A DNA stretch of 64,000 nt from Caenorhabditis remanei (taxonomy: Eukaryota; Nematoda; Chromadorea; Rhabditida; Rhabditidae). The stretch is from contig NC_071331.1 in the NCBI RefSeq assembly GCF_010183535.1, forward strand, positions 19,530,001 to 19,594,000, given 5' to 3'. Under the pieces are notes generated by a model that saw only the letters and a program-made list of their open reading frames with translations, ran no database searches and was not told the origin of the DNA. This document shows positions 41,301-52,917 of this stretch, piece after piece; within the stretch, counting starts at the first letter, position 1; every line of letters starts with the position of its first letter. The position numbers and the translations under genes were made by a program.

Positions 41301-43995
41301 CTACAGAAACAGTGATTTCCGCGGATCTCGTTGTCTGAAAATCTTCCAGAAACTGTGGTTCCTGTCTGATTTTGGTGTATTTTTTATGTAGATGATGTTC
41401 TTTTCTACATGGCTTTGCTTGAGACGTTTGCTCGGAATCTGTCGATATGTCGTTGACATTATCGATTTTTCATGTGAGCGGTGTCTCTTTTGTTCCCGAA
41501 CATAAGAGGTTATGACTCTTCTGCTTCTGGGTTTTTTTTGCAGAGCTTCCGGAGGTTCCAAAATGGATTCTCTCTTGAGAGCCTCTGTGATGTATTTTCG
41601 TCGCGAATCGAATCGCATTGACGATAGTTTTGTGCCGCGGATTTGCAGCATTTCAGCTATTATTTGCTGAATTATTGATTTATGTCGTTGGTGAGCTATT
41701 CGGTCTAATTTATGACTCTGAATTGACTCTTAATGTACCAACGTTGTTTGAGGAGAGGTCAAACGTCATTCTCTCTCTCTATTTGTGAACGATGATGTAT
41801 CATCTGCTCTTTTTTCCGCGTATTTGCGGTTTTTAGATGCGCAAGATTGCGACTTTATGCGCGGAAATGCGACTTGTTTGAAAATTTTATAAGGGTTTAT
41901 CACCCCCGTTGTACCTCTGAGAGCTCTGTGGCTGCTCGGGTTACTTGTATCTGATTTGTAGTCTCCGTGGCTAATTCTGGTGGTATTCAAAAGAACATCT
42001 CACTCTGCTTCCCATCATCATCTCACATCTTCCAACATTCCGAGAGGTCTGAAATCAGATATGACAGAGTATTAAGACTCCGGAGTGTAGTGTATCAGGC
42101 GGATATGTGAGTATGTATGACAACGATTGCAAACTCGTCCTTTACTTAACAAAGGTAATGATTCCCTTTTGGGTACAGAGTAAGCATTCTCATGAAGGAT
42201 ATAACAAGGTAAAACATAAAAAGACAAACAATTTTTAATTGATTAGCCATTGGTAGAGAGTGGGCATCTATTCCACCGCGGATTTGGTGTTACTTCGTGT
42301 GAAGTGTGCTCGGCGTAGTGGCGGAGCTGTACCGGGTGTTGGATGCGGCTAAAAATCAATAATTGTCATCTGATTTGTTAGATATTGTATACCTTGAATC
42401 ATTTGACTGGAAGCTACAGTGCAACCGCGGATCGTGTGTGACTGGTGTTGGGACTAGGCTGATCTTGGTGTTTGGAGCCTTCAGTTTGTCCATAAGTTCA
42501 CGATGTCCGGTTGTTGACTGTTCGTAGAGCTTTGGCTCGTTTCTGGAAAAACGAATTTTTGTTTCCTTTGTTTGGTTCTCTGCTAATATTTTACCTTTGT
42601 GCCAGCTGATGGGCTAATTAGGCAGTGGGTGGATAGTTGAGGCAACCGCGGGTCGATCTACTGTGGCATCAAAGCCTTTCGGATCGATCGTATTCCGTCT
42701 GGCGTCTTCTGTTTCAGAAGTAGTGCCTTTTGTGCACGTTGACCACTGCTGGAAAGGTATTGGTTTAAGAGTTTGATAATTCTCTTTGTGTTTTACTACC
42801 TGGACCGACCCTCAAAATCTTTGAGATAATGAGGTTTCCGCGGCTCGCACTGATGAATCCATCTGTAACGATTATGGAGACGGAATCGAGTAAATTTCGA
42901 TCCGCGGCTTCTGACGATTCGGTAGGGAATCGTGTAGCATCTCGTTGCCACATCAGCGGGTTGCGGAGCTGTAAATAGCCTTTTATAGTAATAGTATACA
43001 CTTTTTATAGAGAATTCTATCCCTTTCTGGTATATTTAGCAGATTTTAAACGATTTTTCAGTAGATTTCGGCTCAACTGTATTGATTTGTCAAAAATTCT
43101 GACATCTCCGCTAGAAAGTGAGATATATTGGCTAATACTGTGAAGTATTTGCGGGAATCTCGTTTTTTCTTTTGGATTTCATTATGAATCGACGAAATTT
43201 ATCGATTTTTGGCTCGAGATACTGATTTTTGAGACATTTTTAGCGGAAATTCGCATTTTTTTCGTCAAAACGTTGATGGTTTTTAGCCAAAAGATCATAT
43301 TTGACGTTTTTAACCTACAGAGAGTAAGAGTGATACAGAATTAGTGCATTCTGATGCAATTTTTAGCCGTGAATCAGAATATTTTCAGTGGAAAATATCG
43401 ATTTTTGGCAATTTTTTGTCGAATTTCTCGAAATTTCTCTTATTTTTTGGGGTATTTTTTGATATTTATGTGAAAAAACACTTACTGGACTGATCGAAAT
43501 TGTACGTGCCGCGGGTCTCTTGCTCTTGGAGCTGTCAGACGACTGGAACGAGGAGTTTTCCCGCGGTTCGGCACAATTTGGCTTCGATGATTCGTCCATT
43601 CTTGCTGAAATTAATTCAGAATTATTTTATATTTTTATTTTTTCAAGAAATCTCACGAAAAGTTAACGACATGACGGAAATACACAGAAAATGTTTCGGC
43701 CGAGCGCTGAAATGATGCAATGTTGCATGCGCGTAGGCTCGTGTGTATCATGGTCCGCAATGACACGCGCATTGCGTACAATGACACGCGCACTGCGTAC
43801 CGTAGTCCGCCCGAAAAATTAATTCGGTGTCGATTTACGGAGACTCAAGAATGAGTGATTTTGAGCATTCCGGTGATGGAATTTGCTCTTTTTATGAAAA
43901 TTTGATTTGAAAAATCGCTCTTCGCACAAAAAATGTGACTTATTAAGACAATTTTATAGGTTTTTTAGATGTTTTTTGGTTACCCGATGGGATTT

Positions 43996-44275
43996 TGTCA
44001 CGGACGCCAACCGATCGATTTATCGTTTTATCAGCTCTTTTTCTCCACCGTTCTCGTGGTTTTCCATGGGGAAAACACGATTTATACGGATTATATTACG
44101 AGGTTGAGACTGCGACGGCTAATTTTATGTTTGTCACGGAGGCCATCCGATCTATTTATCGCGTTTTCAGCTCTTTTTCTCAACCGTTCTCGTGTATTTC
44201 CATGGGGAAAACACGAATTAAACGGGGTTAATTACGAGAGTGAGACTGCGACGGCTAATTTGAATTTCGAATATC
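43996..44275 (+). repeat. 136-bp tandem duplication
   Basis: GTCACGGA starts at 43997 and 44133. Both copies continue with TATCAGCTC/TTTCAGCTC, CCATGGGGAAAACACGA and GAGACTGCGACGGCTAATTT. Confidence 0.8.
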
Positions 44276-44691
44276 CTTCGTGACTTCTGCTATGCAGGTT
44301 TTCAGCTCCTTGACGATAAATTCTTCTTCTTTTGACAGTATTGTAGTCGATTTTGAAGAGATTTCAGCCGCGGATCCAAACGTTCGGAAGCAGAGACAGA
44401 GAATATAGCGAGTATAAGAGAAATTGACGAGAATTTTTAAAATTTTTGTAGATTTTTATGGTTTTTGATGGATCAGAGTATTCTGACGTCACTATCGCTA
44501 CTCACAAGCCTTAAATTGTTGAATGGGAAGCCGACGCGGTTCTTTTTACAGTTAGCGTCGCTCTCGTTTCGATTATTGCTCATAGACGTAAAATAGTCTA
44601 ATTTGAGCGATTTCCGGCATGCTTCTGAGAAGTTCTACGGACAAATCGATAAATCGGAGGACGGGTCACTGGCCAATCATTACAAGAATGA

Positions 44692-44708
44692 ACGGTCGTT
44701 ATGCACCA
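44692..44708 (-). promoter_or_regulatory. Primer-binding site of the second retroelement
   Basis: On the minus strand TGGTGCATAACGACC directly follows the LTR end CCACA. The first eight bases equal those of the complete BEL element, implying the same primer tRNA. Confidence 0.65.
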
Positions 44709-45385
44709 TGTGGAGGCGGGGTTTTAATGCGGTCGGAGACAACCCCGCTCCGGAAAAATCTTCCCAAACAAAGTGTATAAAATGACGGCTAAAGTGTGAG
44801 ATAAGCGGTGTAACGAACAGAACACAGTTTAAAGACAATGACCCATTTATTTACGAAAGATTTAGTTAGTATAATTTATATAAGTCCAACTGAAGGAGCG
44901 GCGGCACGGAAGTTGGACGTTTGGGCGCACTCAAACAGCGGATAGAGATACTGGCCTAAAGGGCCTAAAAAGGGCGGTTATTCACTCTCCCAATGCGTCA
45001 GTAGCGCTTAAAATAGGCGAAAATAGTCCGGAAAAATGATAGGATCTATTTTGCCAAGACTTTCACACTCGTCACGTTACCGGACGACCGGAAGAGGCAA
45101 CCTCTCTCGTCGGGCTAGACTGAGCAATGAGGACGCGCGGCGGCCGCTACGCGACCGCTCGCGGCTGAGTGGAGCGCGTTTACTGACACAATGGGTTTAG
45201 AGCGGTAATTCAAATTATAATTAATTGAATATTCCTGATAACAGGTGATTGAAAGGAGATAAATAAAGTGAATTAGTGAACAGATTGAAACAATATTGAA
45301 ATAAGAGATTAGTAAGGCGATGATGAGCCTAGTTTTGCGGGGAAAACCATGTGGGGCTCATCATTCAGCCTTTCAGTTGTCGACA
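44709..45385 (-). repeat. 5' LTR of the second retroelement
   Basis: Runs TGTGGAGGCGGGG...GTTGTCGACA on the plus strand. It shares layout and words with the solo LTR at 61143-61927 (GATAAGCG, AATTTATTT/CATTTATTT, TAGTTTTG.GG..AAACC). AATAAA on the minus strand is at 44846-44851. Confidence 0.75.
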
Positions 45386-45674
45386 ATTTTGTCTTTGGGG
45401 AAATAGTTGACAACAGATTAAGAAAAAATAAATTTTCTAATTTTTTTAACAAAAAATTTTTTAATTCCTATTTTTCTCAATTTCTGGTATTTTCTGACTA
45501 CAGCACGAACAAGGAACACATAAATGTGTTTTATTGTGTGTGATAAAGCATCTTACATGCAATTTTTGAAAGTTATGTTTGTTTTTCATCCAGAAAATAC
45601 CAGAAATTGAGAAAAAATAGGATTTAAAAAAATTTTTAGTGAAAAAAATTAGAAAAATTATTTTTTCTTAATCT
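45386..45674. repeat. Inner inverted repeat next to the right TIR
   Basis: About 85 bp at 45415-45499 pairs with 45593-45674 (AGATTAAGAAAAAATAAATT and complement; TTCTGGTATTTTCTG and complement). The 93-bp spacer is non-coding. Confidence 0.8.
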
Positions 45675-46118
45675 GTAATTTGTTGATGTTGGTTTGTAGA
45701 AAAACAGAAGACACGTCTTTTGGTGCATGTTTTGGCTAATTTGAAACATTATTTTTATGAATTATGAAGATTTTTCCGAGGACATTACTTTTGACTTCTG
45801 GAGCTCTAGCACGATGCTCATGAGTTGAGAAGCCAATTCAACATAATTTTTTGTTTATTTGATCATTTTCCAACATTTCGAAACAAAAAACTCAATAACT
45901 CCAAGAGAAAAATAAAAAGTTTTTTTTTCGGATTTTCAAATTAAGATCAGGAAAAATCGATTATCGAAAAAATCAGCGATGGAAGTTTTTCAAAAAACAT
46001 ATATTCGTATTGCTCAATATTTTGGCTTCTCTTCAAAAAAAAGTTTAGGCAAAACGGACATGATTCAGCTGAGTTACACATAAAAGTACCTAGGGGTACT
46101 CACTTATGCTCGCTACTG
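45675..46118 (-). repeat. Right 444-bp terminal inverted repeat
   Basis: Partner of 36784-37227. Starts on its inner side GTAATTTGTTGATGTTGG and ends GCTCGCTACTG before TA. Confidence 0.9.
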
Positions 46119-47264
46119 TATAATAACTCAAATCCCCTTTGCTCCTCCTCCTGTTTCAAACACATATTTTTTTTGCTCCTGATCTCTATTCTTTCCTCTG
46201 AATAACCACCACTAAATACTAAAGTCTCTCAGGTTTACACGTGTCAATTTTCTCGTTATTTGTCTGTTTCAAAACCAAAAAGCGCCTCTCTCTCTTTTCG
46301 AGTCGTCGGAAGTTGTCTAAGCGATTCGGGGTGGCAAACTGTTTGGGTCAATATTTGAACAGGAGGTCAATTTTCTTTAGAGACAGAGAGTGGAAGAGAA
46401 TTCAGGAGTTTTGACGTGGAACGCGGTAGAATTCCTCTTGAAAAAAAGTTATTTGGAGACTTTTTGTGAGAAATGTTTGGAATTTTTCTATTTTGGTGAT
46501 TAAGTTATTCAACAGATTTTTATTCCAGTTTTGAATTTTCTGAAACAGAAAAAAATGTTTTGCACTATGACCGTTATATTGATGTAAAACTATATTTGAG
46601 GGTTCTGTCTGAAAATTGTAAAATTTTACATCTTGAAACAGATCAAAACTCAAAAAAGGTCTTCATTTCATTAACTCATTTTACATTCTTTTCTGTTTCA
46701 ACTTTGGGCGATCAAGTTTTAACTTTCAAAGAATTTCATTTCATTCCATCTTTTCTGTTTGGTAATCCAGCACATTTTAAAGATTATTCCTCTGTTTCAT
46801 TCTCTGTTTTTAATCTGTTCTAAGTTTTGAGTCTTCAATCACTTTATTGCTTTTATATCAGACAATTGCATTCATATTAGAAAATTATTGTTTCAAATCG
46901 CAAAAATTTTTCAAGTTGCTGTGCACAATGAGCAAATGTGGAAATCACTTTAATGAAAAATCTATTGTTTCAAAAACAAGCACAAAACATTTTTTGAAAT
47001 TTGGGGCAGTGACTGTATGATTTGTACAGAAAATTTTAATTTAATCAATAATGGCTTCACATTAATAGATTGCTTATAAATACTAAAAAATGTATATTTG
47101 AAATTCTATGTTTCTGCAACAAATACCGTTTCAAATTTCATTGATCAGAAATGAGATTTTTAATGTTTTTACTAAGAATTGCTCTACATATTCTATTAGT
47201 TTTTCTTTCTAAAATTCACTGTTTCAAATGGGAAAATTCAAAATTTTAAAACTGAAATACTCAG

Positions 47265-47285
47265 TTAGTGACGAACTATTTAAGA
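47265..47285 (+). ncRNA. Predicted 21U-RNA
   Basis: Core 47219-47226; CAGT with T at 47265, 39 nt after the core. Confidence 0.4.
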
Positions 47286-48551
47286 AATGCATATATAATT
47301 TTCGCTACATAAAATTTTCGCTACATTGTGTTTAGTAAGAATACAAATAAAAATCACTGTTAGTTGGATAATCGTCAGTGTTAGAATGCAAATGAAAAAA
47401 AGTGGTCTGTTTTAGTTCATTTTTAAATAATTTCTCTTGTTAAATATTACTGTTTCAGATAGAAAACTTAAAACGTTCAAAATTAAAGTTTTTTAGTACT
47501 ACTCGGATATTATCTAACGAATTCAAGTTTTTCACAAAATTCTACTGTTTCAGAGTTTTTATTCGATGAAAATGTAGTTTTGGAACTTTTGTTATTGCGT
47601 CATTTTTTTTCGAAATTTTTTTTGTTTCAGAGAAATCTGAGCAACGGCCCCTATTTCAGATTCAGATTTTTTCGTTCCCCCTGACTCATTTCAATTCCAA
47701 ATGAAATAAAAAACAAAAAAAAACGAATTACTCGTTTTCTTTCTCCGTTCCTCTTTCCTCATTTTTTTAGTTTCACTCCTTTCCGCCTCCTGGATAAAAA
47801 ATAAATGCAAAACAAATTACGTTGAGAAAAAGGAGAGAAGGGTAAAGTAGAGAGATAGAAATACGAGAATAAGAAGTGATTCTGAAAACATTCACAGAAA
47901 GAAAAAAGAAAAAGAAAGTCTAGAAAACAGGATGAGATGGAGACAACGACTTCTTGTTTTTGTCTCCTCCTTAATTAGCTTCAATTTTTGCTGAGTGAAT
48001 CAGGAGCTCTTATTTTTTATAAGGAACACATATGGAAACAGTGATTTTTCTTCTTTGCGTTTCTACCATTACCATACGGAGGGAGAATACAACAAAATTC
48101 ACTAATTTTCTGATATTATTTTCTTGAAGCAGTAATGTTTTTTTTTAATTCTCGCACTTTCATTGCTTATATACTTACAGATTCAGCATGGATATCATTT
48201 TACTTAGTGGCCCTCCCAATTTGTATCTTTCTTGAAACAGTAATACATTATTTATTTTTTTAGGGAAAATTTTTATAAATTCGGTTTTTCTTTGAAAAGT
48301 GTTACGTCTCCCCTCATAATTAAAAAAAACCTTTTGCGTCGCAGATTGTGAGAAGAACTTTATTCTTTAAAAAATTATAAGTTTCACAACATTTTGAAAA
48401 CGAAATCAGCATTCCAAAATTACTATTTTTATTATTTTGCTTCTGAAATAGAAAACATTTTCTTTTGCTGTGGTAAAAACAAAAACCGTTGAATTGAAGG
48501 TACTAGAAATTTTCCGTTTAGTAGCTTTTTCAAAACAAATGCAGAGAGTTT

Positions 48552-48572
48552 TTCCCAAATGAAGAGTTACGA
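48552..48572 (-). ncRNA. Predicted 21U-RNA of a divergent pair
   Basis: Minus core 48612-48619; YRNT with T opposite 48572, 40 nt away. The plus core at 48635 lies 15 bp to its right. Confidence 0.45.
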
Positions 48573-48681
48573 TTGTTCTCCCTCCACATCTTTAGTATTA
48601 GGAAAATGTCTTGAAACAGTAATAAAATTTCCTACTGTTTCAGTTAAAGATTTTCATAGAAGTTGTTTTCTAAATAGATGC

Positions 48682-48702
48682 TATGTCAAGTAAATCTATC
48701 TA
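48682..48702 (+). ncRNA. Predicted 21U-RNA, paralogue 1 of 3
   Basis: Core 48635-48642; TGCT with T at 48682, 40 nt after the core. Shares promoter, spacer and TGCT with the units at 48840 and 50609. Confidence 0.45.
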
Positions 48703-48839
48703 TATTTTCTATATTTTCAGCATTAGAATCGGTGTGCTTATAGTTAGTGGCCCTCCCAATTTGTATCTTTCGTGAAACTGTAAAAATTTTATACTGTTTC
48801 AGTGAAAATTTTCATGAAACTTGTTTTCTGAACAGATGC

Positions 48840-48860
48840 TATGTCAAGTATGAGTCGAGC
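48840..48860 (+). ncRNA. Predicted 21U-RNA, paralogue 2 of 3
   Basis: Core 48794-48801; TGCT with T at 48840, 39 nt after the core. The first ten bases equal paralogue 1, and the rest differ. Confidence 0.45.
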
Positions 48861-49123
48861 ATTCTTATTACAACTGCGCTCCACTGCAATGAGAGAGTAT
48901 CGGCGAGAGACGCAGAGTTTTCTTCTCGCGCCGGCACAAATTTTCACAGTTTTTGACATATTCTCGCATTTTTCATAGTAATTTTGAAAATTTTTATGAA
49001 AAAAAGCGAAAATATGTCAAAAACTGTGAAATTCTGTGTCGGCGCGAGAAAAAACTCTGCGTCTCTCGCCGATACTCTCTCGTTTGCGGCGGGGCGCAGT
49101 TGTAAGTCGGGTGAACTGCTAAT
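48858..49123. repeat. AACCGCGCTC-type palindromic MITE, copy 4
   Basis: Long arms of about 110 bp around a centre near 48990 (GGCGAGAGACGCAGAG and complement; CAGTTTTTGACATATT and complement). Ends with ACAACTGCGCTCCA-type subtermini. The left end overlaps the predicted 21U-RNA at 48840-48860 by a few bases. Confidence 0.7.
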
Positions 49124-49509
49124 TACTCACGGCGCGGCGGCACAGACCTATGGCCTAGAAAACTCCAACTCGGCCATTTCAATTATTTAATACATTACGT
49201 GACTAAGTATCTTCGATTTTCAGGCATTTTGCTATAATTTCTTCGTTTTTTTTTTGTAAATAATAAATAATACCTTTATTTAGATGAATTTTTTGCTGTA
49301 GAACTTCAAACAATTCCTTCCACCGCCGACAAAATCGACATAAGGAAATTAGCTATAGAGGGCTAGTATTTTGATTTGTAGAAGCCCAGATGAAAATCTC
49401 GTTAGTTGGAAACATTTCAAAATGATCGATGAATATATAGTGGTGATATCGGAATATAAACCTGCTTTTACTCTTTTCCCTCCTTAAAGAGACGACTAAA
49501 ACTTTCTTG

Positions 49510-50180
49510 AAAATGAGTGAAAAAATGACAAATTTTTATGTATCTCAAAAACGAGTAACATCAACTTTCTGAACGTTTAAGGGAAACTGTAACAGGTAAT
49601 TCTCAATCTTTTAAGAAAAAAAAATTGAAACCCACCGATCGTATTTTTGAGAAACTTTTGAACATAAGTTACCGTTGGCTTAGAAATTGATATTTTTTCA
49701 TGTATCTCGAAAACGAGTAACATCATCTTTCTGAACGTTTAACAGAAGTTGAAACAAGTCATTCTCATTCTTTTGAGAAAAAAAAATCGGAGGCTACCGA
49801 TCGTATTTTTGAGAAACTTTTGACAGAAAATCGCAAATTGACTGATAAAATGACATTTTCTTACGTAGCTCAACAACAAGTAACATCATCATTCTGAACT
49901 TTTACCAGAAGATGGAACAAGTCATCCTCATTATTGTAGAAAAAAGAAATCAAAAGCCACCGATCGTTTTTTTGAGAAATTTTTAATAGAACATCGAATT
50001 TGGCTGAAACAATGACATTTTCTAATATATCTCAAAAACGCGAAACACCATCTTTCTAAACATTTACCAGAAGATGTAAAAAGTCAATATCAATAGCGTA
50101 GAAAAAAGAAATCAAAAGCCAATTATCGTATTTTTGAGAAACTTTTGATAAAAAATCGCATTTGGCTGATAAAAAATGAT
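49510..50180 (+). repeat. Four-copy tandem repeat, period 162-163 bp
   Basis: The landmark ACGAGTAACA and its variants occur at 49551, 49713, 49876 and 50038. CGATCGTATTTTTGAGAAAC recurs once per unit. Copies have diverged. No coding was found, and the region holds no Ruby core. Confidence 0.8.
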
Positions 50181-50608
50181 TTTTGGTCGGGATACGGTAC
50201 GCAACTCTGCAAACACCAATGACAATACCACGCAAATTTACAGACAAATTTCGCTGCGTACACTGAGTACTCAACGTTCAAAAAGTTCGACCGCGAGTCG
50301 CGATTGCCAGGCCGTACTAGGGTTATTTAGGCCATGTAAAAATGTATTTTTAAAATCATATTTTCCCCATTTTTCACATAAGCATGACGAAAAGTGCAAA
50401 AAAAATATTCCAAAAAAAATTTATCGACGGTCATGGAGACTGTAAAAAGAACTTCAATCTTTAAAAACAATCATGAGTTTCACAAATTTAGAAAATCAGT
50501 TTGAAAAGCTGTTTTTTTATCATGAAAATTTCTAGTAATAAAAAATTTCTAGTAAATTCTACTGTTTCAGTAAGCAATTTTTATGAAACTTGTTTTCTGG
50601 ATAGATGC

Positions 50609-50629
50609 TACTTCGAATGTTTGTGAGGC
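50609..50629 (+). ncRNA. Predicted 21U-RNA, paralogue 3 of 3
   Basis: Core 50562-50569; TGCT with T at 50609, 40 nt after the core. The promoter and spacer (GAAACTTGTTTTCTG-ATAGATGCT) match paralogues 1 and 2; the product does not. Confidence 0.45.
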
Positions 50630-52162
50630 TAGAAATGAGTTTTCAAAAATTGGTGAAATGGAGGAAAGAATGTCATTGTTCTTACTTAATACCCCACACA
50701 ATTAGTATTAATTTTGAAACAGTGAGAACATTTTCTACTTTTCATAAGGAAATTAAAAAATATCAACCACTTCTCACTTTCATTATTTTTCAAAGAGAAT
50801 ATTTTGAAACAGAAAAATTTAAGGGCCAAGTTATGATCTGAACAGTGTGTATTTTTATGGAAATATGTGCAACACAGAAAGGTAGTGTACAGCTCAGCGA
50901 CCTGGATTTTAGATTTTCTGTCTAGTTTGTCTGAAACAGTAAATCTTTGGAGATTAACAAAAACTTTTAACGTTCCCTTAACAAGTTGACAATTTCAATT
51001 CCCTTGGAACGGTGAGCTTGGTTTATTTTTGTTGAAAAATTCATCTCTTCCCAAACTCTCCTGAAAGCCATTTCTCTTTTTTTTTCAACAAAAAAAAATT
51101 TGCAAACCCTTATTCCAGCACCTTTGACGGATATGTCTCTTGGCAATATGCAATCCCTCATCTATATTTTTTTTTCCAAAAATTCCAAGATTTTCCTTTC
51201 CTCTCTGTTCCAGTGTTCTTCCTCCAAAAAACAAATTCACAAAGGATCCAAACATAAACTCATTCATATATATATATATATTACTTCCTATTTTCCTCGT
51301 TTTCTCCATAAACGAACATTTTTGTTTATGTCAACATTTGTCATTCCACAAGACAAATGAGCAATGAGCAGCACACGTTCCAGTCTTTTTTTGCGTCTTT
51401 TGAAGAGAAAAGCATTTAGAAGTAAGATTCTTTCCAGTGGGGAAGTATTAGCTCTATTCAACCACAATTGGTGAACCAGTATATTTTTATAGAAACATTC
51501 CTTAAAAAATATACGATTTCAGAAAGTTTCTAATTCTAGGAAAAACGTTTTGCCTATTTAAATTGAAAAAAAAGATTGACATGAAACAGCAAATTTGTTG
51601 AAGATTTTTTCGGAAAAAATACGTTTTCCCCCAATTCATTTACCGGTAAAAACTGTTTTTGCCGTTTTTTCCAGATCATAACAAGTTAAAATCACTGTTT
51701 CATAGAAAACAGTTTTGTAAATTTCCATTAGTTTACTAATTATTTTACTACATTAAATGTTCAAGATAATTTTGTTTCTACTTCGCTCTAAAATTCAAAA
51801 ATCAAAACCAGTGGTTACGGTTTCGAAGTTCATCAAATTATTTTTGAATAAGAAATTAATTGATAGCTTGTATCAAAAAATCTCCGGATTTTAGAAATTG
51901 GGGGGAATAGGGGTATACTACTCGACTGTTTCATCTGATGTTTCTTAGTTTTTAACATAACTTAATCTTCTGCTTTGCGACTTGTTCTCTATTAGAATTT
52001 TTTCTTCTAGAAAAATTGTCACAGTTTCAAAGGAAAGTGTTATGTTTTCCATGTTTATACTGATCAATGAATTTCCGTCTCTAGTTTTATACAGTTGAAT
52101 TTATTTTATGAACTTTCCCTTATATTATGCTCTCTATTCTCCTTTCCTCCCACTACATTAAT

Positions 52163-52424
52163 ATTAGCAGCCCACCCCCTCTTACAACCGCGCCCCAACG
52201 CAAACGGATGAGTATCGGCGAGAGACGCAGAGTTTTTTCTCGCAATTATTTTCTCAGTTTTTGAGCTATTTTCGCTTCTTTTCATAGCACTTTTTGTAAT
52301 TTGTTATGAAAAGTAGCAAAAATAGCTCAAAAACCGTGAAATTTTTTGTCTACGCGAGAAAAAACTCTGCGTCTACTCACACATTTGCGTTGGAGCGCGG
52401 TTGTAAGAGGGGTGGGCTGCTAAT
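52163..52424. repeat. AACCGCGCTC-type palindromic MITE, copy 5
   Basis: Ends ATTAGCAGCCCACCCCCTCT and complement, then TTACAACCGCGCCCCAACGC. The interior shares GGCGAGAGACGCAGAG with copy 4. Confidence 0.8.
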
Positions 52425-52917
52425 ACATATTTAATATTTCCAAATTGATTTTAAAATTATTTTTTGTCTTCAACCCATTAATCATTTGGAAGCCCTTGAG
52501 ATAGAGAATTGTTACTGTTCCATGGAAACTTCTCAAGCTTCGACAAAACTCGAACTACCCGATTTGTTCAAAACTAGAATATCGTTTCTCGTTATTCTTT
52601 AATCATTTTTACTATTTCAACAACATGCCATCTTCTTTCATTATCACATTTTCAATGATAGTCTTATTTTTTGATAATTTTGACAATATTTATCCATAGT
52701 TCAAACTTTCGGAAACTCTTTCAAATTTTCGACACATAATTTTGAATACTATACATTTTTGATTCCAAACGAGCTTGTTCAGTTTTCAAATAAATAATCG
52801 TTTACGTTAAGGAACAGACTACGTGATTTTTACAATTGTTGAAATTTTCTACTGTTTCATAGCCTTTTCTAGAATGTTGGTTGATTTTCCAAGTTTTGTT
52901 GATCCACTTATATCGTA

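Larger units (their letters stand above)
39661..44698 (-). other. Five-kilobase leader between LTR and gag, rich in structured repeats
   Basis: No convincing coding on either strand. Contents: five copies of a 58-bp structured repeat (39811-40564), a 112-bp tandem pair (41090-41300), a 21-bp pair near 43760-43800, a 136-bp tandem pair (about 43997-44270), and twelve of the SacII words CCGCGG at 39941, 40449, 40728, 41319, 41635, 42276, 42425, 42646, 42838, 42902, 43509 and 43561, plus one at 44368. An LTR-retroelement leader this long is unusual. Confidence 0.6.
36784..46118. mobile_element. 9.3-kb TIR element enclosing a partial BEL-like retroelement
   Basis: 444-bp inverted ends (36784-37227 and 45675-46118) start CAGTAGCGAGCATAAGTGAG. 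TA flanks both (36782-36783, 46119-46120). Long inverted repeats, a CAG start and a TA target fit the Tc3-like branch of Tc1/mariner. The interior holds a retroviral-type gag, a long leader and an LTR instead of a transposase. Either a retroelement inserted into a Tc3-like element and then lost its 3' half, or the TIR element mobilises this cargo. It holds only one Ruby core (42719). Confidence 0.8.
46121..52917. promoter_or_regulatory. 21U-RNA (piRNA) promoter block D
   Basis: Plus cores start at 46151, 46264, 46693, 46792, 47219, 47450, 47545, 48635, 48794, 50562, 51695, 51926 and 52852. Minus cores start at 46541, 46634, 48233, 48612, 50715, 50805, 50932 and 51582. Predicted plus RNA starts are 46740, 46839, 47265, 47497, 48682, 48840, 50609 and 51740. 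No host gene is seen. 47640-48050 is plain AT-rich DNA. Confidence 0.8.

Noticed and set aside
42719..42726. Ruby core inside the 9.3-kb TIR element as a piRNA gene
   Set aside because: It is the only one in 9.3 kb, part of a short TTCTGTTTCAGAA palindrome, and not in an AT-rich context.
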